Shown: piece after piece, positions 48,256-57,941 of the stretch
How positions within the stretch are numbered: position 1 is the stretch's first letter
How the letters are laid out: each line of letters starts with the position of its first letter
From: a virus
Reading direction: 5' to 3' (one strand)
IMG/VR virus record: IMGVR_UViG_3300025570_000015
Coordinates: 1 to 61,867 of that record
Length of the DNA: 61,867 bases
Notes under the pieces: generated by a model
Database searches by the model: none
What the model was told of the DNA's origin: nothing
The model's input: only the letters and a program-made list of their open reading frames with translations
Program-made: the position numbers and the translations under genes

Positions 48256-50535
48256 TTATGCTCCTTCTAAAGCTGTAATACGAGCCTCTAGCTCTTGGAT
48301 TGTTTTTACTAATAGTGGTACAAGTTTAGACTGATCTATACCTTGGTACTCTGGGTTGCCGTCTGCATCGACTGCATCCTTTGTGCCTGTGATAGCCTCT
48401 GGCACGACTGCCTGAACCTCGTGTGCAAGGAAGCCATCAACCGTCTTTTCTGGCGTGCTAATAAAGTTAAACTGATGGACAGGAATTTGCTTGAGGCGGT
48501 CTGTTGCACCTGTCAGTTCAACTACGTTTTCTTTTAGGCGGTAGTCGGACGATGTGTTGTATGCGGTACTTGATGTGCCAACATTGATGTTCCCCACTCC
48601 AATTCCCGAACTATTTAAGAAAAACCCTGCATAATAATTATGATTTGCTGAAGGTCTGGTTCCAAGTCCAACCTCAGCTGCGCCAATGCCACTAGCGCCA
48701 ATAGCAGAACCGCCTGATTTTTCTACAGTTAAATTAGGGTTTATGCCTGAACCCACGAAAACACTAGTAGTCCCGATCATAGCACGACCACTGCTGTCAA
48801 CACGAACCCTAGGATTACCATCCCCATCAGACAGCACGATGTTGTTGCTTGAGGTGCGGATGTCTAGGCCGTGTTGGTTGCCGTTGTATAGGCCAACAAT
48901 AGTGTTCTTAGCTCCAGAAGTTACTCCAGACCCAGAACTATAGCCTACGAAAGTGTTATTACCACCTGTAGTATCAAATCCAGAGCCTCTCCCAAGAAAG
49001 GTACAGTTGCCATTACCATTTAATGTGTAGCCAGCATTTCTACCTATAACTACGTTATCTCCACCTGTTTGGTATGCTCTTAGGGCATTATCTCCAATAG
49101 CTACGTTGCCTGATGCGGTGGTGTTGTTTTCTAGAGCCTGTGCACCAACAGATACGTTGCTTGAGCCTGTAGTGTTACTAAATAAAGCACTTCTACCATG
49201 AGCCGTGTTACTAGCGCCTGTCGTGTTAGTGTATAAAGAATACATACCACTAGCAGTGTTGTCATCTGCGGTAGTGTTGGCTTGTAAAGAGTTTCTACCA
49301 ATAGCAGTGTTAGCTGTACCAGTAGTATTCGCAGAAAGAGATTGATACCCAACTGCGGTGTTGTTGGATGCGGTGGTGATCGCATCACCAGCTAATGCAC
49401 CGATGAGGGTGTTCTGTACACCTGTTGTGATTTGCTCACCAGCATTAGCTCCTACAGCCGTATTAAAACTATTTGTAGCTGAAGCATAGTTTTGATTTGC
49501 TAATGTACCTCTTCCTATTGCTGTACTAAAACTGCCTAAATCATCTGCACCTAAAGAACCGCTACCTAATGCTGTATTGTAATTAGATGTTGTGATAGCA
49601 TCACCTGCAAGACTACCAATGAAAGTGTTTTCTGTACCCGTAGTATTACTAAGCCCAGCCTGATAACCAACAGCAGTGTTGTTATTTGCGGTGGTGTTTG
49701 AGTATAAAGAGCTATGCCCTAAAGCTACATTATTACTTCCTGTAGTATTAGTATAAAAAGCATTACGCCCTAATACTGAGTTAAGATTGCCAGTAGTAGT
49801 ATTATATAAAGCATTCATACCAACCACAGTGTTGTTTGAACCTGTAGTATTACTGTACCCTGCACCTTTACCTATAAAAACAACTTCACCCGTAGTATTA
49901 CTAAACCCAGCTTGATAACCTACTGCCGTGTTGTAGCTTGCGGTGGTGTTGTTGGTTAGTGCTTCTGCGCCCAAAGCTGTGTTATATTGACCAGAAGTAT
50001 TGTCATATAAAGCGAGAGAACCAAAGCCGCTGTTTTGAGAACCTGTGGTTGAGTTTAAAACCGCACGACCCATTGCGGTGTTTGCGTTACCACTAGCGTT
50101 AGAAGTTAATGCCTCTGTTCCTACCGCAGTGTTGTTTCCACCAGAAGTTAAGCTATCCAACGCAGTATCACCTAACGCCACATTGCCTGTACCCGTAGGA
50201 TAGTTCCCGTCCAGCTTGATTGTGCCGCCGTCTACTGAAACATTACCTGCAACTGTAAGGGATGTAAGGCTTCCAAGTGACGTAATGTTAGTTTGTGCAG
50301 CAGTTGTTAGCGTACCCGCAATATTTGTAAATGTACCAGCCGCAGCTGATGCTCCGCCAATGACTGTGCCATCAATCGTACCAGAGTTAATATCAATACC
50401 CGTGACAGGTGTTGTCCCGTCTAGCAGATTATCAACGCTATCTAAATTGGTGTTTATCTTTGTACCCCAAGTATCTTCAGACGCGCCAACTTCTGGCTTC
50501 ACTAAGCTATATGTCGTTGTTGTAGTATCAGCCAT
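48256..50535 (-). CDS. Tail fibre with trimeric repeats and S74 intramolecular chaperone, unit B
   Basis: 759 aa. Residues 1-45 are the attachment module shared with the unit A 251-aa fibre. About 125-580 is a long shaft of N-T-A-(V/I/L)-G repeats with NNTTAS-, SNTTG- and YQAG-type segments, similar to the stalk/head repeats of trimeric adhesins. The C-terminal 97 residues are an S74 chaperone: the SDYRLK self-cleavage signature (663-668), then [16 protein letters not shown] and a final coiled coil [16 protein letters not shown]. The chaperone trimerises the fibre and is then removed. Confidence 0.9.
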   Translation of the reverse strand: MADTTTTTYSLVKPEVGASEDTWGTKINTNLDSVDNLLDGTTPVTGIDINSGTIDGTVIGGASAAAGTFTNIAGTLTTAAQTNITSLGSLTSLTVAGNVSVDGGTIKLDGNYPTGTGNVALGDTALDSLTSGGNNTAVGTEALTSNASGNANTAMGRAVLNSTTGSQNSGFGSLALYDNTSGQYNTALGAEALTNNTTASYNTAVGYQAGFSNTTGEVVFIGKGAGYSNTTGSNNTVVGMNALYNTTTGNLNSVLGRNAFYTNTTGSNNVALGHSSLYSNTTANNNTAVGYQAGLSNTTGTENTFIGSLAGDAITTSNYNTALGSGSLGADDLGSFSTAIGRGTLANQNYASATNSFNTAVGANAGEQITTGVQNTLIGALAGDAITTASNNTAVGYQSLSANTTGTANTAIGRNSLQANTTADDNTASGMYSLYTNTTGASNTAHGRSALFSNTTGSSNVSVGAQALENNTTASGNVAIGDNALRAYQTGGDNVVIGRNAGYTLNGNGNCTFLGRGSGFDTTGGNNTFVGYSSGSGVTSGAKNTIVGLYNGNQHGLDIRTSSNNIVLSDGDGNPRVRVDSSGRAMIGTTSVFVGSGINPNLTVEKSGGSAIGASGIGAAEVGLGTRPSANHNYYAGFFLNSSGIGVGNINVGTSSTAYNTSSDYRLKENVVELTGATDRLKQIPVHQFNFISTPEKTVDGFLAHEVQAVVPEAITGTKDAVDADGNPEYQGIDQSKLVPLLVKTIQELEARITALEGA

Positions 50536-50598
50536 GTTAATCTCCTATGCGGCGTTAGCCAAAGTTATACTTCTTGCCTATGAAGCTGTCCATTCCAT

Positions 50599-51264
50599 CT
50601 ATGTAGGGGAAGTGGCAGACCAATCATTGACTGCGTTAGGCACATATTGCCACGTTTCGGGTGTCTTTTCAAGGGGTGTCCATATTTCAGGCGTATTTTG
50701 TTCAACTTCCCACTTCTCAATTGCTCGGCATGTCGTAGACAATGCTGTTGCAATTGCTGACGCGGAGAACTGCACCCGGTTAACTGTAGCAGTTGTGCTT
50801 AGTGCTGTATTGATTTGCGATGCACCGCTAAATACAACAACTGCGTTTGATGATGTGCTAGATGATGGTGTTATATTTGATATTGCATGTCTCACACGCA
50901 CCATATCTGAGCTGGTTGTAGATGTTGTTGCTATTGCGCTGCTTGAGTTACGTGTTCTTGCGCCTACAGCAGATGTAGATGAGCTAGCAGGTATTGCTGA
51001 TGCAACTTCACGCACACGCTGGGCAGAACCAGACGTTGTTGATGATGTTGTGCTACTTGCGGATGCTTCACGCACTCTTTGCGCTTGCGTTGCAGTAGTG
51101 GATACTGTGATTATGTCAGATGCACTTAACCTAACACGCACTGAAGCTGACGCTGTAGACGCAACTGTGATAATTGTGCCAGCGCCATCCGTGACAAAGC
51201 CATCTAGCCCAAAATTATATGAGCCATATGTACTGCGTCCATATCCACTGCGGTATTCAGCCAT
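50599..51264 (-). CDS. Ser/Thr/Ala repeat tail protein, unit B
   Basis: 221 aa. The N-terminus MAEYRSGYGRSTYGSYNFGL is followed by about six repeats of the type A-S-A-x-x-R-V-R-x-S/A-S-x-I-x-x-x-S-T-T (about 30-180) and a C-terminus with EIWTPL and ETWQYV motifs as in the unit A 156-aa protein. Likely a rod of repeated beta strands in the adsorption apparatus. Confidence 0.6.
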   Translation of the reverse strand: MAEYRSGYGRSTYGSYNFGLDGFVTDGAGTIITVASTASASVRVRLSASDIITVSTTATQAQRVREASASSTTSSTTSGSAQRVREVASAIPASSSTSAVGARTRNSSSAIATTSTTSSDMVRVRHAISNITPSSSTSSNAVVVFSGASQINTALSTTATVNRVQFSASAIATALSTTCRAIEKWEVEQNTPEIWTPLEKTPETWQYVPNAVNDWSATSPT

Positions 51265-51644
51265 TAGTCTAGGGTAATATCAAGATCGCCTGATGGTAAG
51301 CGGAAAACATCACCTGTATCAATTGTTTTGCTTGTGGTTAATGCAGCATACGCAATTAAATTGCCGCCAGATGCAGCATCAAACACGCCTACGTGTGTTA
51401 CTGTGCCATATCCTGATGTAGCTGTATCCCACTCAATAGCTGCGTTATTTGACGCTGTATTTCCTGATATTGTGAATGTTACAGCTTGACGACCATATCC
51501 ACCGCCAGACACTTCTGTGCCACCGCCTGTATCATCTGGTGCGCCAGTGTATAATGCTATGTGCCACGCTGTGGGGCGTGTTGCGCTACCTGTTGTAAAC
51601 ACCCACGTTAGAACTGTTGTCTCGAATGTATTAGAAAAACTCAT
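51264..51644 (-). CDS. Conserved beta-sandwich virion protein, unit B
   Basis: 126 aa, close to the unit A protein (TAWHIALYTGAPDDTGGGTE). In unit B its stop overlaps the start of the repeat protein, and the adaptor gene ends 1 base upstream of it. It marks the right boundary of the exchanged region. Confidence 0.7.
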   Translation of the reverse strand: MSFSNTFETTVLTWVFTTGSATRPTAWHIALYTGAPDDTGGGTEVSGGGYGRQAVTFTISGNTASNNAAIEWDTATSGYGTVTHVGVFDAASGGNLIAYAALTTSKTIDTGDVFRLPSGDLDITLD

Positions 51645-51645
51645 T

Positions 51646-52266
51646 TTAATATGCCCTTATTTTCATACGACGACCAGAGCCGCCAAATTTAGCTTTTTCA
51701 CTTGCTTGGTTTATTGAATCAATTGCGCTTTGGTATAATGCCGCCCATACTTGTATTCTAGCGTCATCTTTTAGATATGGCGCAGAATGTATTAGTGAAC
51801 CATACAAATATGCGTCAGGGTAATGCTCCAATATCCAATTTGACGTATTACTATCAGATAATGCGTCTGTTTTACCAAAATAATACAATTCTGACGTGTA
51901 TGTGCCATCTGGAACTGGATAAACCTCTAATTCACCTGCTGTAACTGCATAATATGCTGGTTGCCCGCTCGTGTTTAGGTTTCTAAACTTACGATCAAGC
52001 ATTTCTGCTTGTGATATTAGCTCAAGTGGGCGTGTATCTCCGCTTGTAATATAAAACCGTATAACTTCGAGCATATCTGCGGGTATTGCACTATATTGCG
52101 TGTCAATCTCGGCTGTGCTGCGCTTTTCTTGCCGCCAATGACGGATTTGCCTGTTTAAATCTGCTTCTGCGAGTGAGACAAACGTAGATGACACAGATGT
52201 TAAGTCATCTCTATTCAGAAAATCTGCAATATTTGTCTTTAATTCTGCATATGTTGTAATTGGCAT
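51646..52266 (-). CDS. Head-tail adaptor (tail accessory factor-like), unit B
   Basis: 206 aa, the same length and nearly the same sequence as unit A. The sequence before its start is conserved for 33 bp and then joins directly to the end of the modular protein gene, without the plus-strand gene found in unit A. Confidence 0.7.
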   Translation of the reverse strand: MPITTYAELKTNIADFLNRDDLTSVSSTFVSLAEADLNRQIRHWRQEKRSTAEIDTQYSAIPADMLEVIRFYITSGDTRPLELISQAEMLDRKFRNLNTSGQPAYYAVTAGELEVYPVPDGTYTSELYYFGKTDALSDSNTSNWILEHYPDAYLYGSLIHSAPYLKDDARIQVWAALYQSAIDSINQASEKAKFGGSGRRMKIRAY

Positions 52267-52303
52267 TATTCAACTCTCAGTTTATTTCTGTATAACATAT
52301 TTA

Positions 52304-53905
52304 TTAATAAGATAGTAGCCCACGTTCTAACTCTTGTTGTTTTTTATATTCTTGCATAGCGGTCAATACACCCGGTGCTAATAATCCAGCAGCAGTTAAA
52401 TTTTTTAAATGTTTAAATTCTGGATCAAATCTTGCAAATTTTGACCTTAATGTTGTTGGGTCAAATGTAACTGCTGTTGTCGCCATCTCTGGGCTTAGTC
52501 CAATATGATCTGGGTGAGGAAACTGACTTCCAATATCAACGACATCTTTAATAAGTAATCCGCTACTATCTGTAGTTCTTGCCGCCCTAGCCGCCTCTGG
52601 AGATGATGCCCAAGATGCCCAATCTTGTGTCATATCTGATATTTTTTTACGAGTAGGTATTCCATCTTGTTTGAAATTCATTCTAGCGTACTTTGGGGCG
52701 TCACCCCAATTTGCACCTTCAAAATTTGTTTTTGCGTAATTATCTGTTTTACCTAACAATGGGTAAACTGCACCTCTATCATCGTATAGATTGAAAGCAT
52801 CTGTTGAAAAATCTCGACCAGCAGTAGGATTTTCAGTTGGGCTTCCAGCATACCTATTCGCATTATACCTATCTGTTGTACTCCAAATGCCAGTGTCGTA
52901 ATCTTGACCGCCAGCTATGTCAGCATCCATAGCTTTTATTCCACCTTGTCCGCCATGAAATAATTCTTTGTTATAGCCAAGCTGGTCAGCTCGTAACTTT
53001 CTAGCGCCCTCACTCATATTTAACGGCGTGTTATTAAACATATATTGTGGGTCTGCCATAGACATCATTTCGTCAGTAACATACTTTGCCTCACCCTTTG
53101 CGCGTAGCTCTAGAATTTCTTTTGCAGTTTTTTCTGCTTTATTTTTAGGCTTGGGTAGTGATGGGCTAGAAAGAGCATCAAGTATACCTTTAACCTCTGA
53201 ATTAAAATTTGGATCGTAATCAAGCAGTGGCGTCGATGTGTCAGCGCCATCTAAATCAATAAAACGCACTTTTGCATTTTGCACGCCCTCTTCCGCCACT
53301 TTAGTCAACCTATGATGTCCATCTTGAACAAACATTTTTCCGTTTTTTCTAACGACAAAGGGCAACTCACCAGCGCTAGAAGATGTAGTAGAGAAATCTG
53401 GGTTTACTGTAGGTTGCGTAGCATAAATCTGATTAATCGGCACTTCCTCAACACGAGAAGTAAGTGCTGATACACGTCGATTTTCTTCTTTATTTAATGT
53501 GGGTTTTTCTACATCTCTAAACGTCCAGCCTGTTTGTGTTGGGTCAGCTTTAGGATTTAACTTTATATTACCAAAAGACATGCCCAGCGCGTTTGGATCA
53601 ACTTCAATCCGTTTAGCTTTATCAAGTAATCCCCTTGCGCCCTTCTTAATGCCGGCAGCCATAGCGTCGCCAAGGCCGGGGACTAATCCAACGAGAGCTG
53701 CGCCGCCTAGAGCTGCCACCATTGCATAATTAGGGTCTGGCTTTTGTAATTCGTCGTAAACTTCTTTGGCTGCCATAGCGTCGCCAATGATAGGCGTGGC
53801 TTCAGCTACAAATCTTGCGGCGTCCATTGCTGTAATACCTTGGTATGGCGTCGCCGTTCTCTTTCCAGAGAAACTCATTGGCCTTTGTTGATCTAGTAAG
53901 CCCAT
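52304..53905 (-). CDS. Polyvalent-type virion protein: carrier N-terminus, ParB-like and ADP-ribosyltransferase-like domains, unit B
   Basis: 533 aa. The carrier region (about 25-115) is shared with unit A. The next part, VEEVPINQIYATQP to DGHHRL (195-200), has the ParB/Srx nuclease-like motif. Then LFHGG (315-319), GIWSTTDRYNANRYAG (339-354) and the end motif VTFDPTTLRSKFARFDPEF (479-497) match ART domains of phage and plasmid polyvalent proteins. It would be injected with DNA and modify a host target, or protect phage DNA. Catalytic residues cannot be fixed by eye. Confidence 0.68.
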   Translation of the reverse strand: MGLLDQQRPMSFSGKRTATPYQGITAMDAARFVAEATPIIGDAMAAKEVYDELQKPDPNYAMVAALGGAALVGLVPGLGDAMAAGIKKGARGLLDKAKRIEVDPNALGMSFGNIKLNPKADPTQTGWTFRDVEKPTLNKEENRRVSALTSRVEEVPINQIYATQPTVNPDFSTTSSSAGELPFVVRKNGKMFVQDGHHRLTKVAEEGVQNAKVRFIDLDGADTSTPLLDYDPNFNSEVKGILDALSSPSLPKPKNKAEKTAKEILELRAKGEAKYVTDEMMSMADPQYMFNNTPLNMSEGARKLRADQLGYNKELFHGGQGGIKAMDADIAGGQDYDTGIWSTTDRYNANRYAGSPTENPTAGRDFSTDAFNLYDDRGAVYPLLGKTDNYAKTNFEGANWGDAPKYARMNFKQDGIPTRKKISDMTQDWASWASSPEAARAARTTDSSGLLIKDVVDIGSQFPHPDHIGLSPEMATTAVTFDPTTLRSKFARFDPEFKHLKNLTAAGLLAPGVLTAMQEYKKQQELERGLLSY

Positions 53906-54456
53906 TAGTCAAGAAAACTTTCTGCCATACTTATTGTATTAAAAGCTCTAGCCAATGCAGCTAATCCGTCAGGCTGTGACATGCTATAAGAATAATTTTG
54001 TGGGTCTCTATTATACATATCTGTCAGGTATTTAACAAAACCTTGCTTGTTTGGTATCGCCATATCTTGCAATTGAAGCATGTCTTCATATGGAAGCAGA
54101 CTGGTAAAAGGAGAAATATCTGAGCTAGGCGCTTGGCTTGACCTTAGTGGCGGCGGGCTAGTCTCAAGTAAACCAAGTTTTCTTTTAGTATTTGCAGGCG
54201 CTTCAGTCATCTTTGACAGCAAACCTTCTTTGACAGGATCATTGCCAGCAAAGTTAGCTTGGCCTAGCGTGCCGTAATATGTTTTTTCACCAATATTTTC
54301 TACAGGTTTGCCGCCAGTAGTCATAAGCGATCCATTAACATATTCCATCTCGTCGCCGGGTGTTAAGACATTAGCCAAAAACTCAGTAATGCTGTTTCTA
54401 TCGCTTGCACCTTTATCTAGCGAGTTAAGAAAACTTAAAAATTTATTTTGTGCCAT
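53905..54456 (-). CDS. Virion-module protein with conserved N-terminus, unit B
   Basis: 183 aa. Residues 1-95 as in unit A. The C-terminus (about 96-183) is unrelated: a Pro/Ser-rich linker (PPPLRSSQAPSSD) then a helical end. It starts just after the 62-aa gene and its stop overlaps the ART protein start. The shared swap pattern suggests it handles or tethers the neighbouring effector. Confidence 0.6.
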   Translation of the reverse strand: MAQNKFLSFLNSLDKGASDRNSITEFLANVLTPGDEMEYVNGSLMTTGGKPVENIGEKTYYGTLGQANFAGNDPVKEGLLSKMTEAPANTKRKLGLLETSPPPLRSSQAPSSDISPFTSLLPYEDMLQLQDMAIPNKQGFVKYLTDMYNRDPQNYSYSMSQPDGLAALARAFNTISMAESFLD

Positions 54457-54490
54457 AATCCTAGCCTATTTAATATATTAACTGAACTTA

Positions 54491-54679
54491 TCACAATTTT
54501 TCCATATTAGCTAGTACCACACGCATTCTATCTGATAGCTTCCACGTTCCAGCTCTCCAGCGGGCGGCGTGTTGTGCATCTTCCAAAGATAGGCCTCGGC
54601 TCATATAATTTCTAATCCACTTATTCATCATTAAATTTTTCATCTTAGGTGACAAATTGTCGAATTTTTTTTTATTCAT
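54491..54679 (-). CDS. 62-aa basic conserved protein next to TerL, unit B
   Basis: Differs from unit A at only a few residues (KKFDNLSPKMKNLMMNKWIR). ATGA overlap with the TerL stop is conserved. Same unknown function. Confidence 0.65.
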   Translation of the reverse strand: MNKKKFDNLSPKMKNLMMNKWIRNYMSRGLSLEDAQHAARWRAGTWKLSDRMRVVLANMEKL

Positions 54680-56073
54680 GCAATGCCTTTAAGGTTTCGC
54701 TTGATAGACCTATTCCAGCTCACACTTGCGCCAGACAGGGCTGTGGCTGCGTCTGATGCCATAGTTAAACATAATGCATCCGCCAAGTCAGGCGATTTTA
54801 GCCCACGCTTGCGCATCGCGTCCTTACTCTCAGCCTTCATCTTGCCTGCGCTGGTAAATGCGTACCTTATGCCAGTTAGCTCGGCTAGGAGCTGATCATT
54901 TTTTGGCAGCTTGCATGACCTGTCTTCCAGCCACGCTTTAGTCTTAAACCATAACTCGCTGCGCAGATTCATGTAAGTCTTGCCCATAGCAGGCGCTTCG
55001 CCAACATTAATTCCACGCACTGGAGCGCCTAACTCACGTAATCTATCAACTACTCCGCCGCCAACGCCGATACTGTCCACAAGTATTTCGTTTGGGCGTA
55101 GGCTTGGCGATAAATTATCATATTCAGCCATTACTCTGCCCACAGTCTGCATTAAGTCTAAGCCTTGCCACGCTTCAATATCAGTTACAACATTGCCATA
55201 CCTTTTGCACAATGCAGTCTTATCTGTGCCAAACCTAGCAACATCCAAGCCCCATATAGGTCTAATGTCAGGCGTAATCTCAATATCACGGTGTATTGCG
55301 CTCTCTGCGAGATGAAACGGTATAATCGTATCATCATCAGCCATAGGGAACTCACCTAGCACACGTATGCGGAATGCATTTGAATCCTCGCCGTAACGCT
55401 CACGCATTTCATCGACAAACTCTGTTGATACAAGCGGGCTATCGACGCACGACCATCTGCGCGTCCACCAGCTCTTAGCTAATCTAGTTTGGCTCTCAAA
55501 AAATGTGCCTGACGAACGTGTGGGGTTAGACAAGAGTAACGTGGTAGCATTATGCCCTGACATTGACCCAGCGGCTGCCTCAAAGACTTTCTCAGGTACA
55601 CCTGATGCCTCATCTACCACCAATAAAACATTCTCAGAGTGAACGCCTGCTAACGCTTCTGGCGTTTCTGCGCGTGACGTTCTAGCGGATATGAAAGCCT
55701 CTGACGCTGCCGACGTTAGCTCGACGCGGTCTGATTTGGTGGTTAGCAATTGCTGTAGATGGGGTGGCAACTCGTTAATCCATCGTTTTAGCTCGGCAAA
55801 CAATGCGTCAAACAATTGGCTAGACGTGGGCGCTGTGACGACGACTTTATTGGGAAAGCGTAGCAGGAGAAACCAGAGCATAGCCCAAGAGGCTGACGTG
55901 GACTTGCCTGTACCGTGGCCTGACCTTACGGACATTTTACGCTCGCCATTCGCTATGGCCTCCAGAAACTCTGCTTGGTAATCGTATGGCTCTGCGCCTA
56001 GCACCTCTTTGACGAACAGCACTGGGTCATCCCGGTAACGTAGGACAAACTCTTGTAACGGATTGTCACTCAT
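54676..56073 (-). CDS. terL: Terminase large subunit, unit B
   Basis: 465 aa from MSDNPLQEF. All motifs are as in unit A (SGHGTGKS, VVDEASG, SNPT, GLDVARFG, ILVDSIG, SPDLADAL). Only scattered substitutions, mostly conservative. The longer frame to 56,115 reads the TerS tail and starts with different residues from unit A, which supports the shorter start. Confidence 0.95.
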   Translation of the reverse strand: MSDNPLQEFVLRYRDDPVLFVKEVLGAEPYDYQAEFLEAIANGERKMSVRSGHGTGKSTSASWAMLWFLLLRFPNKVVVTAPTSSQLFDALFAELKRWINELPPHLQQLLTTKSDRVELTSAASEAFISARTSRAETPEALAGVHSENVLLVVDEASGVPEKVFEAAAGSMSGHNATTLLLSNPTRSSGTFFESQTRLAKSWWTRRWSCVDSPLVSTEFVDEMRERYGEDSNAFRIRVLGEFPMADDDTIIPFHLAESAIHRDIEITPDIRPIWGLDVARFGTDKTALCKRYGNVVTDIEAWQGLDLMQTVGRVMAEYDNLSPSLRPNEILVDSIGVGGGVVDRLRELGAPVRGINVGEAPAMGKTYMNLRSELWFKTKAWLEDRSCKLPKNDQLLAELTGIRYAFTSAGKMKAESKDAMRKRGLKSPDLADALCLTMASDAATALSGASVSWNRSIKRNLKGIA

Positions 56074-56566
56074 CTGATACATCCTCATAATCTGCGTCAA
56101 TCGTCTTGGCTTCACGCTCTTGGTCTTCTTTATGGATAGCTGCCAGATCGGAATTGACTTTGCGTAATGCGTCTAAATGCATGTCACCCACAGATATAGT
56201 CACGTTTGTCTGGGGTCTATTGCCGTATCGCTCCTGATTATACGAGCCTGCCATAAATTTGCGCCACTGCACCTTTTCTCGGGTGGCGGCTATTTCGCTT
56301 GATGTGCTGCCGCCATCCAGATCATCTACCATTGTTAAGCCTTGCTCTACGAGTGCATCAGCTGCCTCTTGCCTAGCTTTGCGTAGGGCTTGCTCGTACT
56401 CAGGTATGGTCTTGAGAGATGTGCTGAGATACTGCCGGGAGCAATCATATTCTTTTGCAAGGGCTGTGAGTGTCGTGCCTGAAGCTATCTGCTCAAACAA
56501 GTATTCAGCACCGCCTTTGCTTAGTACATCGGCAAGTATTCTTCTGCGTAATGCTTTGCCAGCCAT
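56066..56566 (-). CDS. terS: Terminase small subunit, unit B
   Basis: 166 aa from MAGKALRRR at 56,566, as in unit A. The frame is open further upstream (to 56,665), but that part overlaps the HNH gene and has no match in unit A. AGGAGAAC precedes the chosen ATG. The HTH segment is the same in both units, so both probably recognise the same packaging site. Confidence 0.85.
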   Translation of the reverse strand: MAGKALRRRILADVLSKGGAEYLFEQIASGTTLTALAKEYDCSRQYLSTSLKTIPEYEQALRKARQEAADALVEQGLTMVDDLDGGSTSSEIAATREKVQWRKFMAGSYNQERYGNRPQTNVTISVGDMHLDALRKVNSDLAAIHKEDQEREAKTIDADYEDVSDE

Positions 56567-56576
56567 TGTTGTTCTC

Positions 56577-57134
56577 CTATCTACCGTGGTTAGGGTGAAA
56601 ATTATATTTTTTTTCGGCGGCACTTCTAGCGGATGCTGCTTCTGTAATATTATCATAATATCCAAGGTTAATTGTTTTTCGATTAACGCCTATTTGTGCT
56701 GACCACTTTGATAATTTTTTATTCCAAGATACACCAATAATCCCGCTAGTATTAGTGCTAGGGCGTTTTTTATTTTTACCATTTTCACGAACACTAACAA
56801 CTCTCATATTTTTTATGCGGTTGTCTAATGGGTTTCCATTGATATGATCGATTTGTTTATTAGGCCATTTGCCGTGATATAATGCCCAAGCAACTCTGTG
56901 AGCGCCGTAAGCTATCTTGTTAACCTTGCATTTAAGATATCCTCTGCCATCCTTGTAGGTTGCAGTTTCTTTGCCGGCATAGTTACTATTCCAATATTTA
57001 ACTGATCTTTCGATGTTTGCTGTTTTAGGCGGGTAATGCTCTTTGGTTCTCTTGAGCCAATACATTCTGCCCGTCTTTGGGTTATAACGTATTGTCTTGC
57101 GTAAATACTCTACAGTTGGTAATTCTTTTTTCAT
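56577..57134 (-). CDS. HNH homing endonuclease with AP2-type DNA-binding end, unit B only
   Basis: 185 aa from MKKELPTVEYLRKTIRYNPK at 57,134 (AAAGGA 8 nt upstream; a 13-residue longer frame exists). The HNH core AHRVAWALYHGKWPNKQIDH and NPLDNRIKNMRVVS are followed by GIIGVSWNKKLSKWSAQIGV, an AP2-like DNA-binding fold. Freestanding HNH-AP2 genes invade phage genomes next to essential genes. It is inserted between the late promoter and terS and is absent in unit A. Confidence 0.88.
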   Translation of the reverse strand: MKKELPTVEYLRKTIRYNPKTGRMYWLKRTKEHYPPKTANIERSVKYWNSNYAGKETATYKDGRGYLKCKVNKIAYGAHRVAWALYHGKWPNKQIDHINGNPLDNRIKNMRVVSVRENGKNKKRPSTNTSGIIGVSWNKKLSKWSAQIGVNRKTINLGYYDNITEAASARSAAEKKYNFHPNHGR

Positions 57135-57166
57135 CGCGGCTATCCTTTCATAGCTATTGCCGTGTA

Positions 57167-57200
57167 GGTGCATTACTTTTTGCAGTTTAAGTAATGCACC
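57167..57200 (-). promoter_or_regulatory. 12-bp hairpin in the HNH leader
   Basis: Perfect stem GGTGCATTACTT (57,167-57,178) with AAGTAATGCACC (57,189-57,200), 10-nt loop. Directly upstream on the minus strand is TATAAT (57,206-57,201), a possible -10 without a good -35. The hairpin would lie at the 5' end of that transcript, or in the late mRNA. It may limit HNH expression. Confidence 0.5.
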
Positions 57201-57242
57201 ATTATACTTTAAATTATTTTTTTTCGAGAAGCAACATAGGCA

Positions 57243-57587
57243 ATTGTGTGCGTGAGATTATACACACACACTACCCCCGTAGAATCCGTTGACGGGGGGG
57301 CTTCCTCGCTGCGCCAGATGTACTAGTTTCGCCTAAATGGAACAACGCATAGCTCATATTGGCTGTATATTGGCCTATATTTGGCTAACCTATTGATATC
57401 ATTAGATATACTGTAGATTTACCTGTATATGTCCGATAATGTATATTATGTTAACTTTCAGTTTATCCGAAACTGTTGACTATAGTTTTGCTTTCTATTA
57501 CGCGGATGCGCCCGTGCAACGGCGTGCCAATGTGTTGTATCGCACGTAATCTACATGTAATGCAGAGCATGTTATGCCGCCAGTAAG
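57243..57587. other. Conserved non-coding block before the packaging genes, unit B
   Basis: Counterpart of 21,105-21,448 with the same inverted repeats; the right-hand third (57,470-57,587) is less conserved. It is separated from terS by the HNH insertion. If it contains the packaging site, the insertion moved that site about 0.7 kb away from terS. Confidence 0.55.
57257..57284 (-). promoter_or_regulatory. Candidate late promoter, unit B
   Basis: TTCTAC (57,284-57,279) and TATAAT (57,262-57,257) with the same 16-bp spacer as unit A; the -35 carries one change (C for G). It now reads through the HNH gene before terS. Confidence 0.6.
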
Positions 57588-57791
57588 TCAATGCACTGTC
57601 TTCTCTGCTTCCTCAAGCACTTGCTCATGCAGCTCTATGAGCGCCTCTGCCAATGATTGCAGTACAGTCTGAGCCGGCACAATAGTAAGCCTATCAGTTA
57701 TATAATCGCATAGCTCGTTTAGCTCATGGTCAGCATCGTCACTGTCAGCACAATGTAAATCTAAGGTTAAGTTTATGACAAACTCAGACAA
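57588..57791 (-). CDS. 67-aa acidic conserved protein, TTG start, unit B
   Basis: Same length and start codon as in unit A (TTG-TCT-GAG). Substitutions such as DYITDRLT for DYLTDRLT are conservative. It lies between the structured RNA candidate and the conserved non-coding block. Confidence 0.65.
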   Translation of the reverse strand: MSEFVINLTLDLHCADSDDADHELNELCDYITDRLTIVPAQTVLQSLAEALIELHEQVLEEAEKTVH

Positions 57792-57811
57792 TGCTTTGCT
57801 CCGTGTTATGT

Positions 57812-57929
57812 GGGCGTGCAGTGAGGAAAGACAACCGCACGCCCCAGTTAAGCGGGCGTCGCATTGAAATGCAAAACAATGCGTCGGGAGGAGGAGAACC
57901 CGCTAACTATACTATGCCTTATGAAAGGC
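57812..57929. ncRNA. Structured RNA candidate, unit B
   Basis: Same four helices as in unit A: P1 57,812-57,819 with 57,837-57,844, the P2/P3 region through 57,908, and P4 GCCT (57,916-57,919) with AGGC (57,926-57,929). P4 has changed on both sides compared with unit A. Loops GAGGAAAG and GGAGGAGGAGAA are unchanged. Strand not settled. Confidence 0.6.
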
Positions 57930-57941
57930 TGTTGATCAAGC

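Noticed and set aside
50216-51277. 353-aa plus-strand frame across the fibre and repeat protein of unit B
   Set aside because: It is the complement of low-complexity Thr/Ser repeats and covers parts of two real minus-strand genes and the gap between them.
56567-56665. 33-residue extension of TerS in unit B
   Set aside because: Absent in A, overlaps the HNH gene, and the internal ATG has the conserved AGGAGA site.
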